Source of the DNA: LMDS01 sp039930465
GTDB taxonomy: Bacteria; Pseudomonadota; Gammaproteobacteria; Burkholderiales; Burkholderiaceae_C
DNA length: 50,233 nucleotides
Direction of reading: 5' to 3'
Assembly (NCBI GenBank): GCA_039930465.1
Contig: JBDTTU010000023.1
Coordinates: 1-50,233 of the forward strand
The position numbers and the translations under genes are program-made. The first letter of the stretch is position 1. The number at the start of each line of letters is the position of its first letter. The notes below the pieces were generated by a model, which was not told the origin of the DNA, searched no databases, and saw only the letters and a list, made by a program, of their open reading frames with translations. Below are positions 17,654-25,443 of this stretch, piece after piece.

Positions 17654-18499
17654 ATGACAAGCGCGATGACGAAAAGCCCGTCCCACTACCTGCGCCATGG
17701 TGGCCTGATGGCCATCATCGTTCTGTACACGCTGTACTCGGCACTGCCCTTCGTCTGGGTCGGCACGATGTCGGTGCGCACCACCGGCGAGATCAGCGCG
17801 TCGCACTTCGCCTGGCCCGAGGTCTGGCACTGGGAGAAATTCCGCATCGCCTGGATCGACTCGCATTTCGCCACCTACTTCTGGAACAGCGCGATCGTGG
17901 TCGGCGCCGCGGTGGCCATCGTCACGCTGCTCGGCGCGGCGGCGGCACACTGCCTGGCGCGCTACAACTTCCGCGGCAACCGGCTGGTGTATTTCATCCT
18001 GTTCAGCTCGATCATCTTTCCGCCGCAGATCATCCTGATCTCGCTGTTCCAGGTGCTGGTTGAGTACAACCTGTACAACTCGCTGATCGGCCTGACGCTC
18101 GTCTACGTGGGCCTGCAACTGCCGCTCACCGTCTACCTGCTCGAAGGCTTCTTCGCGCGCATCCCGCAAGACCTGTTCGACGCCGCCAAGATCGACGGTT
18201 ACTCCGACTTCGAGATCTTCTTCCGCATCGTGCTGCCCGTGGGCATGCCGGCGATCGCGACCACGGTGATCCTGAACTTCATCCAGCTCTGGAACGAGTT
18301 CCTGTTCGCCGTGGTGCTCGTCAACGACCCGAACTCGGCCACCTTGCCGATCGGCATTCGCCGTTTTATGGGCGACTATTTTCAAGACATCGGGATGATC
18401 GCCACCGGCATGATGATCGCGGTGGTTCCGGTCGTGATCGTCTATGCGTTCTTCTCTGAAAAGCTCATCCAGGGCATGACGGCCGGCGCCGTCAAGTAA
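17654..18499 (+). CDS. CUT1-type sugar ABC transporter, permease 2 (MalG-like)
   Basis: 281 residues, six predicted helices. The EAA loop is DAAKIDGYSDFEIFFRIVLP and the usual C-terminus EKLIQGMTAGAVK of MalG-like subunits is present. Forms the heterodimeric channel with the preceding permease. The start is two bases after the upstream stop; the downstream ATPase gene begins 45 bases later. Confidence 0.94.
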   Translation: MTSAMTKSPSHYLRHGGLMAIIVLYTLYSALPFVWVGTMSVRTTGEISASHFAWPEVWHWEKFRIAWIDSHFATYFWNSAIVVGAAVAIVTLLGAAAAHCLARYNFRGNRLVYFILFSSIIFPPQIILISLFQVLVEYNLYNSLIGLTLVYVGLQLPLTVYLLEGFFARIPQDLFDAAKIDGYSDFEIFFRIVLPVGMPAIATTVILNFIQLWNEFLFAVVLVNDPNSATLPIGIRRFMGDYFQDIGMIATGMMIAVVPVVIVYAFFSEKLIQGMTAGAVK

Positions 18500-18544
18500 G
18501 CGCGCCCCGCACCCTCATTCACGCATCGCCCACCGGAGAAAAAC

Positions 18545-19660
18545 TTGGCCGTCGTTCGTCTCGCCCACATCAGCAAACGTTATGCCGGCGCCGTGGCGCC
18601 GTCGGTCGACGACGTGTCGTTCACCGTCACCGATGGCGAGTTCATGGTGCTGCTCGGCCCCTCGGGCTGCGGCAAGTCGACCACCTTGCGCATGATCGCC
18701 GGGCTCGAATCGATCACCGGCGGCGAGATGAGCATCGACGAGCGCGTCGTCAACGACGTGCCGGCGATGGACCGCGACATCGCGATGGTGTTCCAGTCGT
18801 ATGCACTCTACCCGCACATGACGGTCGCCGAGAACCTCGCCTTCGGCCTGAAGCGCCGCAAGGTCGACAAGGCGCAGATCGACGAGCGCGTCGGCAAGGC
18901 CGCGAGCATCCTGGGTCTCGGCGAATTGCTGCAGCGCAAGCCCTTCGCACTTTCGGGCGGTCAACGCCAGCGCGTGGCGCTCGGCCGCGCGATCGTGCGC
19001 GAGCCCAAGGTGTTCCTGTTCGACGAACCGCTCTCGAACCTGGACGCCGCGCTGCGCGTGAACACCCGCAACGAACTCGTGCGGCTGCACCACCGGCTTG
19101 GCGCGACGATGATTTATGTGACGCACGACCAGGTCGAGGCCATGACGATGGGCCAGCGCATCTGCGTGATGAACAAGGGCCAGGTCGCGCAGATCGGCAG
19201 GCCGCTCGACGTGTACCGCCAGCCGGCCGACGCCTTCGTCGCCCGCTTTCTCGGAAACCCGCCGATGAACCTCGCGAAGGCGAAGGTCGTGGCGCAAGCC
19301 GGCGCGAACTTCGCGCAGGTGGGCGGCGCGATGCTGCCGCTGTCGCGCTGGTCGGCGGCCGATCTGGGGCCGAGTGCCGGCGAGTTGCTCATCGGCATCC
19401 GGCCCGAAGAACTCGGCCTGCTGGAAGGCGGCGCCGGCGATGCGAACGCCTTGCGCGGCACCGTCTCGGCCATCGAACCGCTGGGCGCCGAAACGCTGAT
19501 CGTCATCGAACTCGAAGGCCAGGCCGGCGAAATGACCGCGCGCGTGCACCGCGACGTGCAGCTCACGCTCGGCGAACCGGCGACGCTCGGCTTCGCTGGC
19601 AGCGCGTTGTACCTGTTCGACGCCAGGACCGAGAAGGCGATTCTCGCGAGCGCGGCATGA
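18545..19660 (+). CDS. CUT1-type sugar ABC transporter, ATPase (MsmK/UgpC-like)
   Basis: 371 residues. Walker A GPSGCGKS, Q-loop FQSYALYPH, signature LSGGQRQR, Walker B VFLFDEPLSNLD and switch His in YVTHDQVEA are intact; residues ~240-370 are the TOBE/MOI regulatory domain (IGIRPEEL). It starts with TTG at 18545 behind GGAG in 'ccggagaaaaac'; no ATG gives a complete N-terminus. The stop overlaps the dehydrogenase start by 4 bases (19657-19660). Confidence 0.93.
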   Translation: MAVVRLAHISKRYAGAVAPSVDDVSFTVTDGEFMVLLGPSGCGKSTTLRMIAGLESITGGEMSIDERVVNDVPAMDRDIAMVFQSYALYPHMTVAENLAFGLKRRKVDKAQIDERVGKAASILGLGELLQRKPFALSGGQRQRVALGRAIVREPKVFLFDEPLSNLDAALRVNTRNELVRLHHRLGATMIYVTHDQVEAMTMGQRICVMNKGQVAQIGRPLDVYRQPADAFVARFLGNPPMNLAKAKVVAQAGANFAQVGGAMLPLSRWSAADLGPSAGELLIGIRPEELGLLEGGAGDANALRGTVSAIEPLGAETLIVIELEGQAGEMTARVHRDVQLTLGEPATLGFAGSALYLFDARTEKAILASAA

Positions 19661-20664
19661 GCGCACCGCTGCTGCGCATCGGGCTGGTTGGTGCCGGCTG
19701 GGTCACGCAGCACCACCTTGCCGGCTGGCAGCGCGAAGCGGCGCGGGCGCGCGTCGTCGCTATCGCCGACCCGTCGCTCGCGAATGCGCAGGCGCGGGCC
19801 GAAGCCTTCGGCATCGATGCGGTCTACAGCGACGCGCAAACGATGTTCGCCTCCGCGAAGCTCGACGCGGTCGACATCGCCTCGCCGCGCGAAACCCATG
19901 CCGAACTCGTGCGCCTGGCCGCCTCGCACGGCATTCCGGCGATCTGCCAGAAGCCGCTCGCGCCGAGCTTCGACGCAGCCTCTCGACTGGTCGATGACGT
20001 GGCCGCGATCGCCGGCATGCGCTTGATGGTCCACGAGAACTGGCGCTTCCGCCCGCACTACCGGCAGATCGCCGAGTGGCTGCGCGAAGGCCGCATCGGG
20101 GGCGTGCTACAGGCGCAGATGACGCTTCTGAGCTCGGGCCTGATCGCCGACGCACGCGGCCTGCTGCCGGCGCTGGAACGCCAGCCGTTCATCGCCACGC
20201 TCGACCGCGCGCTGGTGATGGAGATCCTGATCCACCACATCGACACGCTGCGTTTCCTGCTCGGCGAGATGACGCTCGTGCACGCGCGCACCGGCCGCAA
20301 CAGCCCGGCGATGGCCGGCGAAGACCACGCGACGATCAGCTTCGACACGGCAGCCGGCGCGACCGTGCTGCTGCTCGCCAACCTCGGCGCCCACGGCGAG
20401 CCGCCGGCGATGGCCGACCGGCTGACGCTGATCGGCGAGCGCGGCACGATCCAGCTGCTGGGCAACACGCTGACCTGCGTAGGCGAGCGGCCCGACATCC
20501 GCCGCTACGACATGCCGCAGTGTTACGCCGACTCCTACGCCGCGACGATCTCGCACTTCATCGACGCGCTCGGCAGCGGCGCCGGCTTCGAAACTTCGCC
20601 AGCCGACAACCTGCGCACGCTTCGGTTGGTGGAAGACATTTACGCGCAAAATCCTGCCTCGTGA
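19657..20664 (+). CDS. Gfo/Idh/MocA-family dehydrogenase
   Basis: 335-residue NAD(P)-dependent dehydrogenase. The Rossmann motif VGAGWVTQHH is near residues 11-20. The catalytic Lys is in ICQKPLAPS (98-100), where the usual EKP reads QKP; the second catalytic region is EILIHHIDTLRFLLG. The family includes aldose 1-dehydrogenases (e.g. L-arabinose dehydrogenase of Azospirillum) and inositol/glucose dehydrogenases. Here it could make the aldonolactone that the amidohydrolase opens. It overlaps the ATPase stop (ATGA) and the regulator start (GTGA), so it belongs to the importer operon. Confidence 0.9.
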   Translation: MSAPLLRIGLVGAGWVTQHHLAGWQREAARARVVAIADPSLANAQARAEAFGIDAVYSDAQTMFASAKLDAVDIASPRETHAELVRLAASHGIPAICQKPLAPSFDAASRLVDDVAAIAGMRLMVHENWRFRPHYRQIAEWLREGRIGGVLQAQMTLLSSGLIADARGLLPALERQPFIATLDRALVMEILIHHIDTLRFLLGEMTLVHARTGRNSPAMAGEDHATISFDTAAGATVLLLANLGAHGEPPAMADRLTLIGERGTIQLLGNTLTCVGERPDIRRYDMPQCYADSYAATISHFIDALGSGAGFETSPADNLRTLRLVEDIYAQNPAS

Positions 20665-21362
20665 ACAACACCCTGCCGATCCGCCCCGAACCCGAAGCGG
20701 CCGCCCTGGAGGTCGAGAGCACCGACGTCGTCAAGGTGCTCGGCGACGACATCATCTTCGGCCGCCTGGCCCCCGGCACTCGGCTCGTGGAAGACCACCT
20801 GATCGCGCGCTTCGGGGCCACCCGCCACTACATCCGCCAGGCGCTCAACGAACTCGAGCGCACCGGCATCGTGGTGCGCGAGAAGAACAAGGGCGTGGCG
20901 GTGCGTTCGCTCACGCCGGCCGAAGTGCGCCAGATCTACGAAGTGCGCGAGCTGCTGCAGCGCCACGCCGCGCTGCGCATCCCGCTGCCGGCGCCGAAGC
21001 ACGTGATCGAAGAGCTGGAGCGCCTGCACACGGAGTACATGCGCCACGTGCGCGACGGCCACTTCCGCGGTGTGCACGAAGTGAACGACCAGTTCCACCT
21101 GACGCTGTTCGCCTGCTGCGGCAACGCCTACCTTGTCGATTCAATCAAGCACTACATGTGGCTGAGCCTGCCGGTGCGCGCGAAGAAAACCGCCGACATG
21201 GAGCGTGCGCTGGCCTCGGAGCGTGACCACCACATGATGATCCAGTTGATGAAAGGCACCGACAGCTGGGCCCTGGCGCAATTGTGCGTCGACCACCTGC
21301 AACCGGCGAAAGACAGCTACCTGCACGAAGTCGAAGCCTACCCGCTCTCGCGCCACTACTGA
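20661..21362 (+). CDS. GntR-family (FCD) transcriptional regulator
   Basis: 233 residues, GTG start overlapping the dehydrogenase stop by 4 bases. N-terminal winged helix (residues ~20-85: DDIIFGRLAPGTRLVEDHLIARFG...RQALNELERTGIVVREKNKG) and an all-helical FCD ligand domain with the His/Asp-rich metal-site pattern (VNDQFHLTLF, SERDHHMM, CVDHLQPAK). Such proteins sense organic or sugar acids and usually repress the neighbouring catabolic operon. The dyad at 15271-15306 and the TTGATTATCAA palindrome at 15221-15231 are candidate binding sites. Confidence 0.93.
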   Translation: MNNTLPIRPEPEAAALEVESTDVVKVLGDDIIFGRLAPGTRLVEDHLIARFGATRHYIRQALNELERTGIVVREKNKGVAVRSLTPAEVRQIYEVRELLQRHAALRIPLPAPKHVIEELERLHTEYMRHVRDGHFRGVHEVNDQFHLTLFACCGNAYLVDSIKHYMWLSLPVRAKKTADMERALASERDHHMMIQLMKGTDSWALAQLCVDHLQPAKDSYLHEVEAYPLSRHY

Positions 21363-21393
21363 ACCCGGCACAGCCCCCACGGAAACCACCACG

Positions 21394-21807
21394 ATGCGCA
21401 GCCTTTTCCACCTGGCCTTCAACGTTCGCGACCTCGACGAAGCGCGCCGTTTCTACGGCGAAACGCTCGGCTGCAAGGAAGGCCGCAGCGCGCCGACCTG
21501 GGTCGACTACGACTTCTTCGGGCACCAGATTTCGCTGCACCTGGGCGAGCCTTTCGCTACCTCGCGCACCGGCGTCGTTGGCGAGCACCTGGTGCCGATG
21601 CCGCATTTCGGGGTGATTCTGGAGTTGGTGGAATGGCAGGCTTTGGCGTCTCGTTTGAAGTCGCGTGAAGTCCGGTTCGTCATCGAACCGACGCTGCGCT
21701 TCGAGGGGCTGCCGGGGGAACAGTGGACGATGTTCTTCGTCGATCCGTTCGGGAACCCGATGGAGATGAAAGGTTTCAGGTCGTTGGAGACTGTCTACTC
21801 AGCCTGA
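21394..21807 (+). CDS. VOC (glyoxalase/dioxygenase) family protein
   Basis: 137-residue vicinal-oxygen-chelate protein with two beta-alpha-beta-beta-beta modules: FHLAFNVRDLDEARRFYGETLGC (metal His) and, at the end, FFVDPFGNPMEMKGF (metal Glu). 31 bases after the GntR stop, so probably the last gene of the plus operon. Its substrate cannot be told; detoxifying or isomerising an aldehyde product would suit the setting, but that is inference. Confidence 0.88.
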   Translation: MRSLFHLAFNVRDLDEARRFYGETLGCKEGRSAPTWVDYDFFGHQISLHLGEPFATSRTGVVGEHLVPMPHFGVILELVEWQALASRLKSREVRFVIEPTLRFEGLPGEQWTMFFVDPFGNPMEMKGFRSLETVYSA

Positions 21808-21819
21808 GGGATGGAAGCG

Positions 21820-22100
21820 TCAGGCCACATCTTCGGAGAGCGGGAACGCAAGAACGATTTCATCGCCATCGGCCTTGCCCGCGTTGCGAAAGCCGATGCC
21901 GAGGTAGAACGGTTCGGGACAGCCCGGCCCGGGAGGTAGGGCAGTTCGAGCACCTTGAACAGCCCCTTGTTGCGCACGCGCTCGATCACCCGCAACAGCG
22001 CGAGCTTCCCGATGCCTTGGCCTTGAAACTTGGCGCCGACCATGAAACGCCAGACACCGACCTGCGGCTTGTGGAGTCCGGCACGATCGGCCCCAGGCGC
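21820..22100 (-). pseudogene. GNAT acetyltransferase remnant, truncated and frameshifted
   Basis: The minus strand holds the acetyl-CoA half of a GNAT protein: VGVWRFMVGAKFQGQGIGKLAL (motif A, Q/RxxGxG) then VLELPYLPG. Near 21923-21933 the frame must shift by one to continue PGCPEPFYLGIGFRNAG and end LAFPLSEDVA with a TGA at 21820-21822. A GGGCCCGGG that lost one C to GGGCCGGG would explain the shift. The N-terminal ~65-70 residues are absent, because the permease gene ends at 22112. Hence a dead gene fragment at the junction between two gene blocks. Confidence 0.8.
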
Positions 22101-22111
22101 ATCAGCCGGAA

Positions 22112-22888
22112 TCAATGCCGAATCTTGTACCCGATCCGCAGCAAGTGCAGGCACACCCCGCACACCACCAACGTGGCTGTTCCGACCACCATCAACCCGA
22201 CCCAGGGCGACACATCGCTCACCCCGAAGAACCCGTGTCGAAACCCGTCGATCATGTAGAAGAACGGGTTCAGGTGGCTCACGCCCTTCCAGAACGGCGG
22301 CAACGAGCCGACCGAATAGAACACGCCCGAAAGAAACGTCATCGGCATGATGATGAAGTTCTGGAACGCGGCGATCTGGTCGAACTTTTCGGCCCACAGG
22401 CCCGCCAACAGGCCGAGCGCGCCCATCATCACCGCGCCAAGCACAGCGAAAACGAGGATCCACACCGGGTTGGCGATGGTCAGCGGGGCGAACCAGATCG
22501 TCACGATCATCACACCCGCACCCACCACCAGGCCGCGCACGATCGACGCGCCAACGTAGGCCACGAACCAGGCCCAGTGCGAGAGTGGCGCGACCAGCAG
22601 AAACACGAGATTACCGGTGATCTTGCTCTGGATCAGCGACGAGCTGCTGTTCGCAAACGCGTTCTGCAGCACGCTCATCATCACCAGACCGGGAATCAGG
22701 AAGCTGGTGTAGCCGACCGAGCCGTACACCTGGACGCGGCCTTCGAGAACATGGCCGAAGATCAACAGGTAGAGGATGGCCGTGAGCACCGGTGCGGCCA
22801 CGGTCTGGAACGCGACCTTCCAGAAGCGCAGCACTTCCTTGTAAAGCAGCGTGCGCGCGCCCGACAACACGTTGTTGCTGGCGCTCAT
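22112..22888 (-). CDS. ABC-2 type transporter permease (YadH-like)
   Basis: 258-residue membrane protein with about six helices. FLIPGLVMMSVLQNAFANSSSSL and PMTFLSGVFYSVGSLPP are the ABC-2 family signature regions; HLNPFFYMIDGFRHGFFG is near the C-terminus. ATG at 22888 overlaps the ATPase stop by 4 bases. In Burkholderiales this pair usually stands directly upstream of ibaG-murA; here 10 kb separate them. Export substrate unknown. Confidence 0.92.
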   Translation of the reverse strand: MSASNNVLSGARTLLYKEVLRFWKVAFQTVAAPVLTAILYLLIFGHVLEGRVQVYGSVGYTSFLIPGLVMMSVLQNAFANSSSSLIQSKITGNLVFLLVAPLSHWAWFVAYVGASIVRGLVVGAGVMIVTIWFAPLTIANPVWILVFAVLGAVMMGALGLLAGLWAEKFDQIAAFQNFIIMPMTFLSGVFYSVGSLPPFWKGVSHLNPFFYMIDGFRHGFFGVSDVSPWVGLMVVGTATLVVCGVCLHLLRIGYKIRH

Positions 22889-23817
22889 GCGGCCACTCCC
22901 GTCGGCGCGCCGTTCATGATTTCGAGGAACACGTCTTCCAGGTCGGCGCGGCCGATCTCCAGATCTTCGGGCTGGCAGCCTGCGTTGCGCAAGACGCCGA
23001 GGATGGTTTCGACCTCGTGCGCGTCGTGCGCGGTGATCTGCACGATGCGGCCGGTCACGCGCGATTGGGCGGCGAGTTGCGGCGGCAAGGCCGCGTCCAT
23101 CTTGAAGCGCAGCATCGTGCTGGCGGTGCCGGCCAGCAGCGCCGACGTGCGATCGAGTGCCACCACCCTGCCCTGTTTCAGCATCGCCAGTCGCCCACAC
23201 AAGGCTTCGGCCTCTTCGAGGTAATGCGTGGTCAACAGGACCGTGTGGCCTTCTTTGTTCAACCGCGCAACGAACTGCCAGAGCGTCTGGCGCAGTTCCA
23301 CGTCGACCCCCGCGGTCGGCTCGTCGAGCACGATCACCGGCGGGCGGTGCACCAGCGCCTGCGCGACCAGCACGCGGCGTTTCATGCCGCCGCTGAGCTG
23401 CCGCATGTTGGCGTCGGCCTTGTCGGCCAGGCCCAGGTTGGCGAGCAGTTCGTCGATCCAGGCGTCGTTCTTGTAGACGCCGAAGTAGCCGCTCTGGATG
23501 CGCAGCGACTCGCGCACGCTGAAGAACGGGTCGAACACCAGTTCCTGCGGCACGATGCCCAGGCTGCGGCGGGCCGCAGCGTAGTCGCTCACCACGTCGT
23601 GCCCGAGCACGCTCACCCGGCCGCTGCTGGCGCTGGCCAGGCCGGCGAGGATGCTGATCAAGGTGGTCTTGCCGGCGCCGTTCGGCCCCAGCAGGCCGAA
23701 AAATTCGCCGGGTTCGATGTCGAAGCTCACATCGTCGAGGGCCCTGGTCGCGCCGCTGGCGCCGCCGCTCTTGCTGATGTACGTCTTGGTGACGTTCTGG
23801 AATGAAATGGCTGGCAT
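22885..23817 (-). CDS. ABC-2 type transporter ATPase (YadG/CcmA-like)
   Basis: 310 residues. Walker A GPNGAGKT, signature LSGGMKRR, Walker B VIVLDEPTAGVD and switch His in LLTTHYLEEAE all present; the C-terminal extension after ~240 is usual for this group. The ATG at 23817 gives the N-terminus MPAISFQNVTKTY; an upstream open frame overlaps the divergent regulator and was rejected. Divergent from the TetR gene over 133 bases, so TetR control is possible. Confidence 0.93.
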   Translation of the reverse strand: MPAISFQNVTKTYISKSGGASGATRALDDVSFDIEPGEFFGLLGPNGAGKTTLISILAGLASASSGRVSVLGHDVVSDYAAARRSLGIVPQELVFDPFFSVRESLRIQSGYFGVYKNDAWIDELLANLGLADKADANMRQLSGGMKRRVLVAQALVHRPPVIVLDEPTAGVDVELRQTLWQFVARLNKEGHTVLLTTHYLEEAEALCGRLAMLKQGRVVALDRTSALLAGTASTMLRFKMDAALPPQLAAQSRVTGRIVQITAHDAHEVETILGVLRNAGCQPEDLEIGRADLEDVFLEIMNGAPTGVAA

Positions 23818-23950
23818 GTGGGGCGCGATTGTAGGCAGCGCACATCTTTCGCGCTGGCGCGCTGCGGGCCGATGCCGATGCGACCGGCGCGCGGTTGATG
23901 CTAGATTGCCCCTCCAACAAGCCATTGCCCCGAGACAAGCCCCCACCCCG

Positions 23951-24616
23951 ATGGCCACCCCGCCGAAGAAACCGCGCCGCACCGCCGAGCGCATTCTGGA
24001 AGTGACGCTGGAGCTGTTCAACCGCTTCGGCGAACCGAACGTGTCGACCACGCTGATCTCGGCCGAACTCGGCATCAGCCCCGGCAACCTGTACTACCAC
24101 TACCCGGCCAAAGACGAGCTGATCAACAGCCTCTTCGACCGCTACGAACGTTCACTGACCGAGCTGCTGCGGGCGGCCGACGGCGTTGAAAACGTTGAAG
24201 ACGCGTGGCTGTTTTTTCACATGCTGTTCGAGCTGATCTGGCAGTACCGCTTTTTGTACCGCGACCTGAACGATCTGCTCTCGAAGAACCGGCGGCTGGA
24301 GACGCATTTCCAGTTCGTGCTGAAGAACAAGGGCAAGGCGGTGCAGTCGGTGCTCGACGGCCTGTCGCGTGGCAGCACGATGAAGATCGAGCTGCGCGAC
24401 GTGGAACCTGTGGCCACCTCGATGGTGGTGGTGCTGACCTACTGGCTGAGCTACGAATACGTGCGCGACCCGCGCCGCGCCCTCGAGCCCGAAAGCGCCA
24501 GCGCGGCGCTGATGCGCGGCGCCTTCCACGTGCTCAGCCTGCTGCTGCCTTACCTGCGACCCGAAGAGCGCGAGCACCTGCACGCACTGGTCGGCAACTA
24601 TCACAAAGGAGATTGA
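23951..24616 (+). CDS. TetR-family transcriptional regulator
   Basis: 221 residues. N-terminal helix-turn-helix: RRTAERILEVTLELFNRFGEPNVSTTLISAELGISPGNLYYHYPAKDELINSLF in summary spans residues ~8-60, with the canonical GNLYYHYPAK recognition helix. The C-terminal ligand domain is helical with several Trp/Tyr. Divergent to the ABC-2 exporter, the usual place for a local repressor of an exporter. The TPR protein gene follows 3 bases after the stop. Confidence 0.92.
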   Translation: MATPPKKPRRTAERILEVTLELFNRFGEPNVSTTLISAELGISPGNLYYHYPAKDELINSLFDRYERSLTELLRAADGVENVEDAWLFFHMLFELIWQYRFLYRDLNDLLSKNRRLETHFQFVLKNKGKAVQSVLDGLSRGSTMKIELRDVEPVATSMVVVLTYWLSYEYVRDPRRALEPESASAALMRGAFHVLSLLLPYLRPEEREHLHALVGNYHKGD

Positions 24617-24619
24617 CGC

Positions 24620-25393
24620 ATGGCCAAGTGGACCGCCTTCCCGCACGACGCTGCCGACTACAGCTACGACGCGGCAGCCTTGAAGAAAAACTGGGCGCGC
24701 CTGCACGCCGGCGACGCCGAGCCGCTGCCCACCGACGCCAAGGTGCTGGCCGCCTGGGCCCTGTTCCACGCCGGTGATTTCCAGAAAGCCGCCGAGGCCG
24801 GGTTGAAAGCGGGCGGCGCCGGCATCACGGTCGCCAACAAGGCGCAGTCCATCTACGCCAACTACCTGGAAAAGAGCGAGAAGACCAAGCTCGAACTCTT
24901 CATGGAAGTGGCCGAGCGCGCCGAAGCGCAGCTCGGCAGCGCGCCGAAGAACGCCAACGCGTACTACTTCATGGCCTACGCGCTCGGCCGCTACAGCCAG
25001 GGCATCAGCATCACCAAGGCCCTCGCGCAAGGGCTGGGCGGCAAGGTCAAGAGCGCGCTCGAGGCCGCCATCAAGCTCGCCCCGAAACACGCCGACGCGC
25101 ACATCGCGCTCGGTGCCTTCCACGCCGAAGTGATCGACAAGGTCGGTTCGTTGCTCGGCCGCACCCAGGGTGCGAGCAAGGACGCTGGCCTTGCGATGTA
25201 CAAGACCGCGCTCAAGCTCAACCCGACATCGGCGATCGCGATGGTCGAGTACGCCAACGGCCTGGTGATGCTCGAAGGCGACAAGAAAATGAAAGAGGCC
25301 GAGAAACTCTATGCCGACGCGGCGGCCTGCGAGCCGAAAGACGCGATGGAACGGCTGGATGTGGAGATGGCGAAGGCCGAACTGGAAGACTGA
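24620..25393 (+). CDS. TPR-like repeat protein of unknown function
   Basis: 257 residues, AAAGGAG just upstream of the ATG and three bases after the TetR stop. Helical repeats resembling TPRs: AAWALFHAGDFQKAAEAGLKAG (~45-65), NAYYFMAYALGRYSQG, SALEAAIKLAPKHADAHIALGAFH (~145-170) and MYKTALKLNPTSAIAMVEYANGL. No signal peptide or membrane segment, so cytoplasmic. Conserved companions suggest a scaffold role, but nothing shows a partner. Convergent with the nitrate operon 50 bases away; GCCTGCGCAGGC at 25431-25442 in the gap is a short bidirectional palindrome. Confidence 0.8.
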   Translation: MAKWTAFPHDAADYSYDAAALKKNWARLHAGDAEPLPTDAKVLAAWALFHAGDFQKAAEAGLKAGGAGITVANKAQSIYANYLEKSEKTKLELFMEVAERAEAQLGSAPKNANAYYFMAYALGRYSQGISITKALAQGLGGKVKSALEAAIKLAPKHADAHIALGAFHAEVIDKVGSLLGRTQGASKDAGLAMYKTALKLNPTSAIAMVEYANGLVMLEGDKKMKEAEKLYADAAACEPKDAMERLDVEMAKAELED

Positions 25394-25443
25394 GTGTGTG
25401 AGTGCGAAGCGAACCCAGCTGAACCGTCGGGCCTGCGCAGGCG

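Noticed and set aside
23835..23865. GCAGCGC/GCGCTGC inverted repeat between the ABC-2 ATPase and TetR genes as a TetR operator
   Set aside because: 17-base spacing is too long for a single TetR dimer, and GCGCTG recurs between the arms, as expected by chance in GC-rich DNA.
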